This document shows, piece by piece, positions 21,741 to 35,389 of a stretch of 64,000 nucleotides of DNA. Made by a program: the position numbers and the translations under genes. The stretch comes from Luzula sylvatica. Lineage: Eukaryota; Streptophyta; Magnoliopsida; Poales; Juncaceae. The first letter of the stretch is position 1. The number at the start of each line of letters is the position of its first letter. The DNA is taken from the NCBI GenBank assembly GCA_946800325.1, contig OX326958.1, positions 74,448,100-74,512,099 on the forward strand. The letters are read 5' to 3'. Below the pieces are notes generated by a model. It was not told the DNA's origin, ran no database searches, and was given only the letters and a program-made list of their open reading frames with translations.

Positions 21741-24592
21741 GGTTGTGAAATTTGGTGAAAACTTATGTACTAAAAGATACGATACAAATGATCTTAAAAC
21801 ACGTTATTTGAACTCCTCAAAGCGTTAAAATCTTGTTTTGAATCGAAAAACAAACTTTCTTAGTGTTTGTGAAATTGGGTGAAAAGTTATGTAGTAAAAG
21901 ATACGATACAAATGATCTAAAAATACGTTATTTGAACTCCTCAAAGCGTTAAAATCTTGTTTTGAATCGAAAAACAAACTTTCTTAGTGTTTGAGACATT
22001 TGGTGAAAAGTTATGTACTAGAAGATACGATACAAATGATCTTAAAACACGTTATTTGAACTCCTCAAAGCGTTAAAATCTTGTTTTGAATCGAAAAACA
22101 AACTTTCTTAGTGTTTGTGACATTTGGTGAAAAGTTATGTACTAAAAGATACGATACAAATGATCTTAAAACACGTTATTTGAACCCCTCAAAGCGTTCA
22201 AATCTTGTTTTGAATCGAAAAACAAACTATCTTAGTGTTTGTGAAATTTGGTGAAAAGTTACGTACTAAAAGATACGATACAAATGATCTAAAAACACGT
22301 TCTTTGAACTCCTCAAAGCGTTCAAATCTTGTTTTGAATCGAAAAACAAACTTTCATAGTGTTTGTGAAATTTGGTGAAAAGTTATGTAGTTAAAGATAC
22401 GATACAAATGATCTAAAAACACGTTATTTGAACTGCTCAAAGCGTTAAAATCTTGTTTTGAATCGAAAAACAAACTATCTTAGTGTTTGTGAAATTTGGT
22501 GAAAAGTTATGTACTAAAAGATACGATACAAATGATCTAAAAACACGTTATTTGAACTCCTCAAAGCGTTCAAATCTTGTTTTGAATCGAAAAACAAACT
22601 ATCTTAGTGTTTGTGAAATTTGGTGAAAAGTTATGTACTAAAAGATACGATACAAATGATCTAAAAACACGTTATTTGAACTCCTCAAAGCGTTCAAATC
22701 TTGTTTTGAATCGAAAAACAAACTATCTTAGTGTTTGTGAAATTTGGTGAAAAGTTATGTACTAAAAGATACGATACAAATGATCTAAAAATACGTTATT
22801 TGAACTCCTCAAAGCGTTAAAATCTTGTTTTGAATCGAAAAACAAACTTTCTTAGTGTTTGAGACATTTGGTGAAAAGTTATGTACTAGAAGATACGATA
22901 CAAATGATCTTAAAACACGTTATTTGAACTCCTCAAAGCGTTAAAATCTTGTTTTGAATCGAAAAACAAACTTTCTTAGTGTTTGTGAAATTTGGTGAAA
23001 AGTTATGTACTAAAAGATACGATACAAATGATCTTAAAACACGTTATTTGAACCCCTCAAAGCGTTCAAATCTTGTTTTGAATCGAAAAACAAACTATCT
23101 TAGTGTTTGTGAAATTTGGTGAAAAGTTACGTACTAAAAGATACGATACAAATGATCTAAAAACACGTTCTTTGAACTCCTCAAAGCGTTCAAATCTTGT
23201 TTTGAATCGAAAAACAAACTATCTTAGTGTTTGTGAAATTTGGTGAAAAGTTATGTACTAGAAGATACGATACAAATGATCTTAAAACACGTTCTTTGAA
23301 CTCCTCAAAGCGTTCAAATCTTGTTTTGAATCGAAAAACAAACTTTCTTAGTGTTTGTGAAGTTTGGTGAAAAGTTATGTACTAAAAGATACGATACAAA
23401 TGATCTTAAAACACGTTATTTGAACTCCTCAAAGCGTTAAAATCTTGTTTTGAATCGAAAAACAAACTTTCTTAGTGTTTGTGAAATTTGGTGAAAAGTT
23501 ATGTACTAAAAGATACGATACAAATGATCTAAAAACACGTTATTTGAACACCTCAAAGCGTTAAAATCTTGTTTTGAATCGAAAAACAAACTTTCTCAGT
23601 GTTTGTGAAATTTGGTGAAAAGTTACGTACTAAAAGATACGATACAAATGATCTAAAAACACGTTATTCGAACTCCTCAAAGCGTTCAAATCTTGTTTTG
23701 AATCGAAAAACAAACTTTCTTAGTGTTTGTGAAATTTGGTGAAAAGTTATGTACTAAGAGATACGATACAAATGATCTAAAAACACGTTATTTGAACACC
23801 TCAAAGCGTTAAAATCTTGTTTTGAATCGAAAAACAAACTTTCTTAGTGTTTGTGAAATTTGGTGAAAAGTTATGTAGTAAAAGATACGATACAAATGAT
23901 CTTGAAACACGTTATTTGAACTCCTCAAAGCGTTAAAATCTTGTTTTGAATCGAAAAACAAACTATCTTAGTGTTTGTGAAATTTGGTGAAAAGTTATGT
24001 AGTAAAATATACGATACAAATGATCTTAAAACACGTTATTTGAACTCCTCAAAGCGTTAAAATCTTGTTTTGAATCGAAAAACAAACTATCTTAGTGTTT
24101 GTGAAATTTGGTGAAAAGTTATGTACTAAAAGATACGATACAAATGATCTTAAAACACGTTATTTGAACTCCTCAAAGCGTTCAAATCTTGTTTTGAATC
24201 GAAAAACAAACTATCTCAGTGTTTGTGAAATTTGGTGAAAAGTGACGTACTAAAAGATACGATACAAATGATCTAAAAACACGTTCTTTGAACTCCTCAA
24301 AGCGTTCAAATCTTGTTTTGAATCGAAAAACAAACTTTCTTAGTGTTTGTGAAATTTGGTGAAAAGTTATGTAGTAAAAGATACGATACAAATGATCTAA
24401 AAGCGCGTTATTTGAACTGCTCAAAGCGTTAAAATCTTGTTTTGAATCGAAAAACAAACTATCTTAGTGTTTGTGAAATTTGGTGAAAAGTTATGTACTA
24501 AAAGATACGATACAAATGATCTGAAAACACGTTATTTGAACTCCTCAAAGCGTTCAAATCTTGTTTTGAATCGAAAAACAAACTTTCTTAGT
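21741..24592 (+). repeat. 23-monomer HOR unit (2,852 bp)
   Basis: This is a near copy of the preceding 21-mer with two additional monomers. Shared private markers are 'aaagcgcg' (about 21,550 and 24,402), 'gaaattgggtg' (about 21,872 and 24,724) and 'tactaagag' (21,030 and 23,758). 'gtagttaaag' at about 22,388 recurs at about 25,240. The offset changes from 2,604 to 2,728 to 2,852 along the unit, so the two extra monomers were gained at separate sites, near 22,580 and near 24,050. Confidence 0.85.
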
Positions 24593-27500
24593 GGTTGTGA
24601 AATTTGGTGAAAACTTATGTACTAAAAGATACGATACAAATGATCTTAAAACACGTTATTTGAACTCCTCAAAGCGTTAAAATCTTGTTTTGAATCGAAA
24701 AACAAACTTTCTTAGTGTTTGTGAAATTGGGTGAAAAGTTATGTAGTAAAAGATACGATACAAATGATCTAAAAATACGTTATTTGAACTCCTCAAAGCG
24801 TTAAAATCTTGTTTTGAATCGAAAAACAAACTTTCTTAGTGTTTGAGACATTTGGTGAAAAGTTATGTACTAGAAGATACGATACAAATGATCTTAAAAC
24901 ACGTTATTTGAACTCCTCAAAGCGTTAAAATCTTGTTTTGAATCGAAAAACAAACTTTCTTAGTGTTTGTGACATTTGGTGAAAAGTTATGTACTAAAAG
25001 ATACGATACAAATGATCTTAAAACACGTTATTTGAACCCCTCAAAGCGTTCAAATCTTGTTTTGAATCGAAAAACAAACTATCTTAGTGTTTGTGAAATT
25101 TGGTGAAAAGTTACGTACTAAAAGATACGATACAAATGATCTAAAAACACGTTCTTTGAACTCCTCAAAGCGTTCAAATCTTGTTTTGAATCGAAAAACA
25201 AACTTTCATAGTGTTTGTGAAATTTGGTGAAAAGTTATGTAGTTAAAGATACGATACAAATGATCTAAAAACACGTTATTTGAACTGCTCAAAGCGTTAA
25301 AATCTTGTTTTGAATCGAAAAACAAACTATCTTAGTGTTTGTGAAATTTGGTGAAAAGTTACGTACTAAAAGATACGATACAAATGATCTAAAAACACGT
25401 TATTTGAACACCTCAAAGCGTTAAAATCTTGTTTTGAATCGAAAAACAAACTTTCTTAGTGTTTGTGAAATTTGGTGAAAAGTTATGTAGTAAAAGATAC
25501 GATACAAATGATCTTGAAACACGTTATTTGAACTCCTCAAAGCGTTAAAATCTTGTTTTGAATCGAAAAACAAACTATCTTAGTGTTTGTGAAATTTGGT
25601 GAAAAGTTATGTAGTAAAATATACGATACAAATGATCTAAAAACACGTTATTTGAACTCCTCAAAGCGTTAAAATCTTGTTTTGAATCGAAAAACAAACT
25701 ATCTTAGTGTTTGTGAAATTTGGTGAAAAGTTATGTACTAAAAGATACGATACAAATGATCTTAAAACACGTTATTTGAACTCCTCAAAGCGTTCAAATC
25801 CTGTTTTGAATCGAAAAACAAACTATCTTAGTGTTTGTGAAATTTGGTGAAAAGTTACGTACTAAAAGATACGATACAAATGATCTAAAAACACGTTCTT
25901 TGAACTCCTCAAAGCGTTCAAATCTTGTTTTGAATCGAAAAACAAACTTTCTTAGTGTTTGTGAAATTTGGTGAAAAGTTATGTAGTAAAATATACGATA
26001 CAAATGATCTTAAAACACGTTATTTGAACTCCTCAAAGCGTTAAAATCTTGTTTTGAATCGAAAAACAAACTTTCTTAGTGTTTGTGAAATTTGGTGAAA
26101 AGTTATGTACTAAAAGATACGATACAAATGATCTTAAAACACGTTATTTGAACTCCTCAAAGCGTTCAAATCTTGTTTTGAATCGAAAAACAAACTATCT
26201 CAGTGTTTGTGAAATTTGGTGAAAAGTGACGTACTAAAAGATACGATACAAATGATCTAAAAACACGTTCTTTGAACTCCTCAAAGCGTTCAAATCTTGT
26301 TTTGAATCGAAAAACAAACTTTCTTAGTGTTTGTGAAATTTGGTGAAAAGTTATGTAGTAAAAGATACGATACAAATGATCTTAAAACACGTTATTTGAA
26401 CTGCTCAAAGCGTTAAAATCTTGTTTTGAATCGAAAAACAAACTATCTTAGTGTTTGAGAAATTTGGTGAAAAGTTACGTACTAAAAGATACGATACAAA
26501 TGATCTAAAAACACGTTATTTGAACTCCTCAAAGCGTTCAAATCTTGTTTTGAATCGAAAAACAAACTTTCTTACTGTTTGTGAAATTTGGTGAAAAGTT
26601 ATGTAGTAAAAGATACGATACAAATGATCTAAAAACACGTTATTTGAACTGCTCAAAGCGTTAAAATCTTGTTTTGAATCGAAAAACAAACTATCTTAGT
26701 GTTTGTGAAATTTGGTGAAAAGTTACGTACTAAAAGATACGATACAAATGATCTAAAAACACGTTATTTGAACACCTCAAAGCGTTAAAATCTTGTTTTG
26801 AATCGAAAAACAAACTTTCTTAGTGTTTGTGAAATTTGGTGAAAAGTTATGTAGTAAAAGATACGATACAAATGATCTTGAAACACGTTATTTGAACTCC
26901 TCAAAGCGTTAAAATCTTGTTTTGAATCGAAAAACAAACTATCTTAGTGTTTGTGAAATTTGGTGAAAAGTTATGTAGTAAAATATACGATACAAATGAT
27001 CTTAAAACACGTTATTTGAACTCCTCAAAGCGTTAAAATCTTGTTTTGAATCGAAAAACAAACTATCTTAGTGTTTGTGAAATTTGGTGAAAAGTTATGT
27101 ACTAAAAGATACGATACAAATGATCTTAAAACACGTTATTTGAACTCCTCAAAGCGTTCAAATCCTGTTTTGAATCGAAAAACAAACTATCTTAGTGTTT
27201 GTGAAATTTGGTGAAAAGTTACGTACTAAAAGATACGATACAAATGATCTAAAAACACGTTCTTTGAACTCCTCAAAGCGTTCAAATCTTGTTTTGAATC
27301 GAAAAACAAACTTTCTTAGTGTTTGTGAAATTTGGTGAAAAGTTATGTACTAAAAGATACGATACAAATGATCTTAAAACACGTTATTTGAACTCCTCAA
27401 AGCGTTAAAATCTTGTTTTGAATCGAAAAACAAACTTTCTTAGTGTTTGTGAAATTTGGTGAAAAGTTATGTAGTAAAAGATATGATACAAATGATCTAA

Positions 27501-28214
27501 AAATACGTTATTTGAACTCCTCAAAGCGTTAAAATCTTGTTTTGAATCGAAAAACAAACTTTCTTAGTGTTTGAGACATTTGGTGAAAAGTTATGTACTA
27601 AAAGATACGATACAAATGATCTTAAAACACGTTATTTGAACTCCTCAAAGCGTTAAAATCTTGTTTTGAATCGAAAAACAAACTTTCTTAGTGTTTGTGA
27701 CATTTGGTGAAAAGTTATGTACTAAAAGATACGATACAAATGATCTTAAAACACGTTATTTGAACCCCTCAAAGCGTTCAAATCTTGTTTTGAATAGAAA
27801 AACAAACTATCTTAGTGTTTGAGACATTTGGTGAAAAGTTACGTACTAAAAGATACGATACAAATGATCTTAAAACACGTTCTTTGAACTCCTCAAAGCG
27901 TTCAAATCTTGTTTTGAATCGAAAAACAAACTTTCTTAGTGTTTGTGAAGTTTGGTGAAAAGTTATGTACTAAAAGATACGATACAAATGATCTTAAAAC
28001 ACGTTATTTGAACTCCTCAAAGCGTTAAAATCTTGTTTTGAATCGAAAAACAAACTTTCTTAGTGTTTGTGAAATTTGGTGAAAAGTTATGTACTAAAAG
28101 AAACGATACAAATGATCTAAAAACACGTTATTTGAACACCTCAAAGCGTTAAAATCTTGTTTTGAATCGAAAAACAAACTTTCTCAGTGTTTGTGAAATT
28201 TGGTGAAAAGTTAC

Positions 28215-31200
28215 GTACTAAAAGATACGATACAAATGATCTAAAAACACGTTATTCGAACTCCTCAAAGCGTTCAAATCTTGTTTTGAATCGAAAAACA
28301 AACTTTCTTAGTGTTTGTGAAATTTGGTGAAAAGTTATGTACTAAAAGATACGATACAAATGATCTAAAAAGACGTTATTTGAACACCTCAAAGCGTTAA
28401 AATCTTGTTTTGAATCGAAAAACAAACTTTCTTAGTGTTTGTGAAATTTGGTGAAAAGTTATGTAGTAAAAGATACGATACAAATGATCTTGAAACACGT
28501 TATTTGAACTCCTCAAAGCGTTAAAATCTTGTTTTGAATCGAAAAACAAACTATCTTAGTGTTTGTGAAATTTGGTGAAAAGTTATGTAGTAAAATATAC
28601 GATACAAATGATCTTAAAACACGTTATTTGAACTCCTCAAAGCGTTAAAATCTTGTTTTGAATCGAAAAACAATCTATCTTAGTGTTTGTGAAATTTGGT
28701 GAAAAGTTATGTACTAAAAGATACGATACAAATGATCTTAAAACACGTTATTTGAACTCCTCAAAGCGTTCAAATCTTGTTTTGAATCGAAAAACAAACT
28801 ATCTCAGTGTTTGTGAAATTTGGTGAAAAGTGACGTACTAAAAGATACGATACAAATGATCTAAAAACACGTTCTTTGAACTCCTCAAAGCGTTCAAATC
28901 TTGTTTTGAATCGAAAAACAAACTTTCTTAGTGTTTGTGAAATTTGGTGAAAAGTTATGTAGTAAAAGATACGATACAAATGATCTAAAAACGCGTTATT
29001 TGAACTGCTCAAAGCGTTAAAATCTTGTTTTGAATCGAAAAACAAACTATCTTAGTGTTTGTGAAATTTGGTGAAAAGTTATGTACTAAAAGATACGATA
29101 CAAATGATCTAAAAACACGTTATTTGAACTCCTCAAAGCGTTCAAATCTTGTTTTGAATCGAAAAACAAACTTTCTTACTGTTTGTGAAATTTGGTGAAA
29201 AGTTATGTAGTAAAAGATACGATACAAATGATCTAAAAACACGTTATTTGAACTGCTCAAAGCGTTAAAATCTTGTTTTGAATCGAACAACAAACTATCT
29301 TAGTGTTTGTGAAATTTGGTGAAAAGTTACGTACTAAAAGATACGATACAAATGATCTAAAAACACGTTATTTGAACACCTCAAAGCGTTAAAATCTTGT
29401 TTTGAATCGAAAAACAAACTTTCTTAGTGTTTGTGAAATTTGGTGAAAAATTATGTAGTAAAAGATACGATACAAATGATCTTGAAACACGTTATTTGAA
29501 CTCCTCAAAGCGTTAAAATCTTGTTTTGAATCGAAAAACAAACTATCTTAGTGTTTGTGAAATTTGGTGAAAAGTTATGTAGTAAAATATACGATACAAA
29601 TGATCTTAAAACACGTTATTTGAACTCCTCAAAGCGTTAAAATCTTGTTTTGAATCGAAAAACAAACTATCTTAGTGTTTGTGAAATTTGGTGAAAAGTT
29701 ATGTACTAAAAGATACGATACAAATGATCTTAAAACACGTTATTTGAACTCCTCAAAGCGTTCAAATCTTGTTTTGAATCGAAAAACAAACTTTCTTAGT
29801 GTTTGTGAAGTTTGGTGAAAAGTTATGTACTAAAAGATACGATACAAATGATCTTAAAACACGTTATTTGAACTCCTCAAAGCGTTAAAATCTTGTTTTG
29901 AATCGAAAAACAAACTTTCTTAGTGTTTGTGAAATTTGGTGAAAAGTTATGTACTAAAAGATACGATACAAATGATCTAAAAACACGTTATTTGAACACC
30001 TCAAAGCGTTAAAATCTTGTTTTGAATCGAAAAACAAACTTTCTCAGTGTTTGTGAAATTTGGTGAAAAGTTACGTACTAAAAGATACGATACAAATGAT
30101 CTAAAAACACGTTATTCGAACTCCTCAAAGCGGTCAAATCTTGTTCTTTCTTAGTGTTTGTGAAATTTGGTGAAAAGTTATGTACTAAAAGATACGATAC
30201 AAATGATCTAAAAACACGTTATTTGAACACCTCAAAGCGTTAAAATCTTGTTTTGAATCGAAAAACAAACTTTCTTAGTGTTTGTGAAATTTGGTGAAAA
30301 GTTATGTAGTAAAAGATACGATACAAATGATCTTGAAACACGTTATTTGAACTCCTCAAAGCGTTAAAATCTTGTTTTGAATCGAAAAACAAACTATCTT
30401 AGTGTTTGTGAAATTTGGTGAAAAGTTATGTACTAGAAGATACGATACAAATGATCTTAAAACACGTTCTTTGAACTCCTCAAAGCGTTCAAATCTTGTT
30501 TTGAATCGAAAAACAAACTTTCTTAGTGTTTGTGAAGTTTGGTGAAAAGTTATGTACTAAAAGATACGATACAAATGATCTTAAAACACGTTATTTGAAC
30601 TCCTCAAAGCGTTAAAATCTTGTTTTGAATCGAAAAACAAACTTTCTTAGTGTTTGTGAAATTTGGTGAAAAGTTATGTACTAAAAGATACGATACAAAT
30701 GATCTAAAAACACGTTATTTGAACACCTCAAAGCGTTAAAATCTTGTTTTGAATCGAAAAACAAACTTTCTTAGTGTTTGTGAAATTTGGTGAAAAGTTA
30801 CGTACTAAAAGATACGATACAAATGATCTAAAAACACGTTATTCGAACTCCTCAAAGCGTTCAAATCTTGTTTTGAATCGAAAAACAAACTTTCTTAGTG
30901 TTTGTGAAATTTGGTGAAAAGTTATGTACTAAAAGATACGATACAAATGATCTAAAAACACGTTATTTGAACACCTCAAAGCGTTAAAATCTTGTTTTGA
31001 ATCGAAAAACAAACTTTCTTAGTGTTTGTGAAATTTGGTGAAAAGTTATGTAGTAAAAGATACGATACAAATGATCTTGAAACACGTTATTTGAACTCCT
31101 CAAAGCGTTAAAATCTTGTTTTGAATCGAAAAACAAACTATCTTAGTGTTTGTGAAATTTGGTGAAAAGTTATGTAGTAAAATATACGATACAAATGATC

Positions 31201-32165
31201 TTAAAACACGTTATTTGAACTCCTCAAAGCGTTAAAATCTTGTTTTGAATCGAAAAACAAACTATCTTAGTGTTTGTGAAATTTGGTGAAAAGTTATGTA
31301 CTAAAAGATACGATACAAATGATCTTAAAACACGTTATTTGAACTCCTCAAAGCGTTCAAATCTTGTTTTGAATCGAAAAACAAACTATCTCAGTGTTTG
31401 TGAAATTTGGTGAAAAGTGACGTACTAAAAGATACGATACAAATGATCTAAAAACACGTTCTTTGAACTCCTCAAAGCGTTCAAATCTTGTTTTGAATCG
31501 AAAAACAAACTTTCTTAGTGTTTGTGAAATTTGGTGAAAAGTTATGTAGTAAAAGATACGATACAAATGATCTAAAAACGCGTTATTTGAACTGCTCAAA
31601 GCGTTAAAATCTTGTTTTGAATCGAAAAACAAACTATCTTAGTGTTTGTGAAATTTGGTGAAAAGTTATGTACTAAAAGATACGATACAAATGATCTAAA
31701 AACACGTTATTTGAACTCCTCAAAGCGTTCAAATCTTGTTTTGAATCGAAAAACAAACTTTCTTACTGTTTGTGAAATTTGGTGAAAAGTTATGTAGTAA
31801 AAGATACGATACAAATGATCTAAAAACACGTTATTTGAACTGCTCAAAGCGTTAAAATCTTGTTTTGAATCGAAAAACAAACTATCTTAGTGTTTGTGAA
31901 ATTTGGTGAAAAGTTACGTACTAAAAGATACGATACAAATGATCTAAAAACACGTTATTTGAACACCTCAAAGCGTTAAAATCTTGTTTTGAATCGAAAA
32001 ACAAACTTTCTTAGTGTTTGTGAAATTTGGTGAAAAGTTATGTAGTAAAAGATACGATACAAATGATCTTGAAACACGTTATTTGATCTCCTCAAAGCGT
32101 TAAAATCTTGTTTTGAATCGAAAAACAAACTATCTTAGTGTTTGTGAAATTTGGTGAAAAGTTAC
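28215..32165 (+). repeat. 3,951-bp block, copy 1 (32 monomers minus 17 bp)
   Basis: The block runs from the 'ttattcg / aaaagacg' monomers through 'acaatctatc', the 'gtgacg' monomer, 'gaacaacaaac', the 17-bp deletion and a second 'gtgacg' monomer to 'ttgatctcc'. Its length of 3,951 is 32 x 124 - 17. At about 32,165 the order returns to the block start and runs about 460 bp before copy 2 of the larger duplication begins. Confidence 0.82.
30145..30146 (+). other. 17-bp deletion breakpoint, copy 1
   Basis: CTTGTT is joined directly to CTTTCTTAG, so 17 bases of the monomer (TTGAATCGAAAAACAAA) are missing. The adjacent 'gcggtc' also differs from the usual 'gcgttc'. The loss removes the constant dyad of this monomer. 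Confidence 0.95.
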
Positions 32166-35100
32166 GTACTAAAAGATACGATACAAATGATCTTAAAACA
32201 CGTTATTCGAACTCCTCAAAGCGTTCAAATCTTGTTTTGAATCGAAAAACAAACTTTCTTAGTGTTTGTGAAATTTGGTGAAAAGTTATGTACTAAAAGA
32301 TACGATACAAATGATCTAAAAAGACGTTATTTGAACACCTCAAAGCGTTAAAATCTTGTTTTGAATCGAAAAACAAACTTTCTTAGTGTTTGTGAAATTT
32401 GGTGAAAAGTTATGTAGTAAAAGATACGATACAAATGATCTTGAAACACGTTATTTGAACTCCTCAAAGCGTTAAAATCTTGTTTTGAATCGAAAAACAA
32501 ACTATCTTAGTGTTTGTGAAATTTGGTGAAAAGTTATGTAGTAAAATATACGATACAAATGATCTTAAAACACGTTATTTGAACTCCTCAAAGCGTTAAA
32601 ATCTTGTTTTGAATCGAAAAACAATCTATCTTAGTGTTTGTGAAATTTGGTGAAAAGTTATGTAGTAAAATATACGATACAAATGATCTAAAAACACGTT
32701 ATTTGAACTCCTCAAAGCGTTAAAATCTTGTTTTGAATCGAAAAACAAACTATCTTAGTGTTTGTGAAATTTGGTGAAAAGTTATGTACTAAAAGATACG
32801 ATACAAATGATCTTAAAACACGTTATTTGAACTCCTCAAAGCGTTCAAATCCTGTTTTGAATCGAAAAACAAACTATCTTAGTGTTTGTGAAATTTGGTG
32901 AAAAGTTACGTACTAAAAGATACGATACAAATGATCTAAAAACACGTTCTTTGAACTCCTCAAAGCGTTCAAATCTTGTTTTGAATCGAAAAACAAACTT
33001 TCTTAGTGTTTGTGAAATTTGGTGAAAAGTTATGTAGTAAAATATACGATACAAATGATCTTAAAACACGTTATTTGAACTCCTCAAAGCGTTAAAATCT
33101 TGTTTTGAATCGAAAAACAAACTTTCTTAGTGTTTGTGAAATTTGGTGAAAAGTTATGTACTAAAAGATACGATACAAATGATCTTAAAACACGTTATTT
33201 GAACTCCTCAAAGCGTTCAAATCTTGTTTTGAATCGAAAAACAAACTATCTCAGTGTTTGTGAAATTTGGTGAAAAGTGACGTACTAAAAGATACGATAC
33301 AAATGATCTAAAAACACGTTCTTTGAACTCCTCAAAGCGTTCAAATCTTGTTTTGAATCGAAAAACAAACTTTCTTAGTGTTTGTGAAATTTGGTGAAAA
33401 GTTATGTAGTAAAAGATACGATACAAATGATCTTAAAACACGTTATTTGAACTGCTCAAAGCGTTAAAATCTTGTTTTGAATCGAAAAACAAACTATCTT
33501 AGTGTTTGAGAAATTTGGTGAAAAGTTACGTACTAAAAGATACGATACAAATGATCTAAAAACACGTTATTTGAACTCCTCAAAGCGTTCAAATCTTGTT
33601 TTGAATCGAAAAACAAACTTTCTTACTGTTTGTGAAATTTGGTGAAAAGTTATGTAGTAAAAGATACGATACAAATGATCTAAAAACACGTTATTTGAAC
33701 TGCTCAAAGCGTTAAAATCTTGTTTTGAATCGAAAAACAAACTATCTTAGTGTTTGTGAAATTTGGTGAAAAGTTACGTACTAAAAGATACGATACAAAT
33801 GATCTAAAAACACGTTATTTGAACACCTCAAAGCGTTAAAATCTTGTTTTGAATCGAAAAACAAACTTTCTTAGTGTTTGTGAAATTTGGTGAAAAGTTA
33901 TGTAGTAAAAGATACGATACAAATGATCTTGAAACACGTTATTTGAACTCCTCAAAGCGTTAAAATCTTGTTTTGAATCGAAAAACAAACTATCTTAGTG
34001 TTTGTGAAATTTGGTGAAAAGTTATGTAGTAAAATATACGATACAAATGATCTTAAAACACGTTATTTGAACTCCTCAAAGCGTTAAAATCTTGTTTTGA
34101 ATCGAAAAACAAACTATCTTAGTGTTTGTGAAATTTGGTGAAAAGTTATGTACTAAAAGATACGATACAAATGATCTTAAAACACGTTATTTGAACTCCT
34201 CAAAGCGTTCAAATCCTGTTTTGAATCGAAAAACAAACTATCTTAGTGTTTGTGAAATTTGGTGAAAAGTTACGTACTAAAAGATACGATACAAATGATC
34301 TAAAAACACGTTCTTTGAACTCCTCAAAGCGTTCAAATCTTGTTTTGAATCGAAAAACAAACTTTCTTAGTGTTTGTGAAATTTGGTGAAAAGTTATGTA
34401 CTAAAAGATACGATACAAATGATCTTAAAACACGTTATTTGAACTCCTCAAAGCGTTAAAATCTTGTTTTGAATCGAAAAACAAACTTTCTTAGTGTTTG
34501 TGAAATTTGGTGAAAAGTTATGTAGTAAAAGATATGATACAAATGATCTAAAAATACGTTATTTGAACTCCTCAAAGCGTTAAAATCTTGTTTTGAATCG
34601 AAAAACAAACTTTCTTAGTGTTTGAGACATTTGGTGAAAAGTTATGTACTAAAAGATACGATACAAATGATCTTAAAACACGTTATTTGAACTCCTCAAA
34701 GCGTTAAAATCTTGTTTTGAATCGAAAAACAAACTTTCTTAGTGTTTGTGACATTTGGTGAAAAGTTATGTACTAAAAGATACGATACAAATGATCTTAA
34801 AACACGTTATTTGAACCCCTCAAAGCGTTCAAATCTTGTTTTGAATAGAAAAACAAACTATCTTAGTGTTTGAGACATTTGGTGAAAAGTTACGTACTAA
34901 AAGATACGATACAAATGATCTTAAAACACGTTCTTTGAACTCCTCAAAGCGTTCAAATCTTGTTTTGAATCGAAAAACAAACTTTCTTAGTGTTTGTGAA
35001 GTTTGGTGAAAAGTAATGTACTAAAAGATACGATACAAATGATCTTAAAACACGTTATTTGAACTCCTCAAAGCGTTAAAATCTTGTTTTGAATCGAAAA

Positions 35101-35389
35101 ACAAACTTTCTTAGTGTTTGTGAAATTTGGTGAAAAGTTATGTACTAAAAGAAACGATACAAATGATCTAAAAACACGTTATTTGAACACCTCAAAGCGT
35201 TAAAATCTTGTTTTGAATCGAAAAACAAACTTTCTCAGTGTTTGTGAAATTTGGTGAAAAGTTATGTACTAAAAGATACGATACAAATGATCTAAAAAGA
35301 CGTTATTTGAACACCTCAAAGCGTTAAAATCTTGTTTTGAATCGAAAAACAAACTTTCTTAGTGTTTGTGAAATTTGGTGAAAAGTTAT

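Larger units (their letters stand above)
25575..32626 (+). repeat. 7.1-kb duplication, copy 1
   Basis: Variant order from about 25,575 repeats from about 32,627. The offset is 7,051 bp up to about 28,200, and 7,175 bp (one extra monomer) after that. Matching markers include 'aatcctgttttg' (25,799 and 32,850), 'gaatagaaaaac' (about 27,795 and 34,846), 'acaatctatc' (28,672 and 35,847) and the 17-bp deletion (30,145 and 37,320). Confidence 0.85.
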
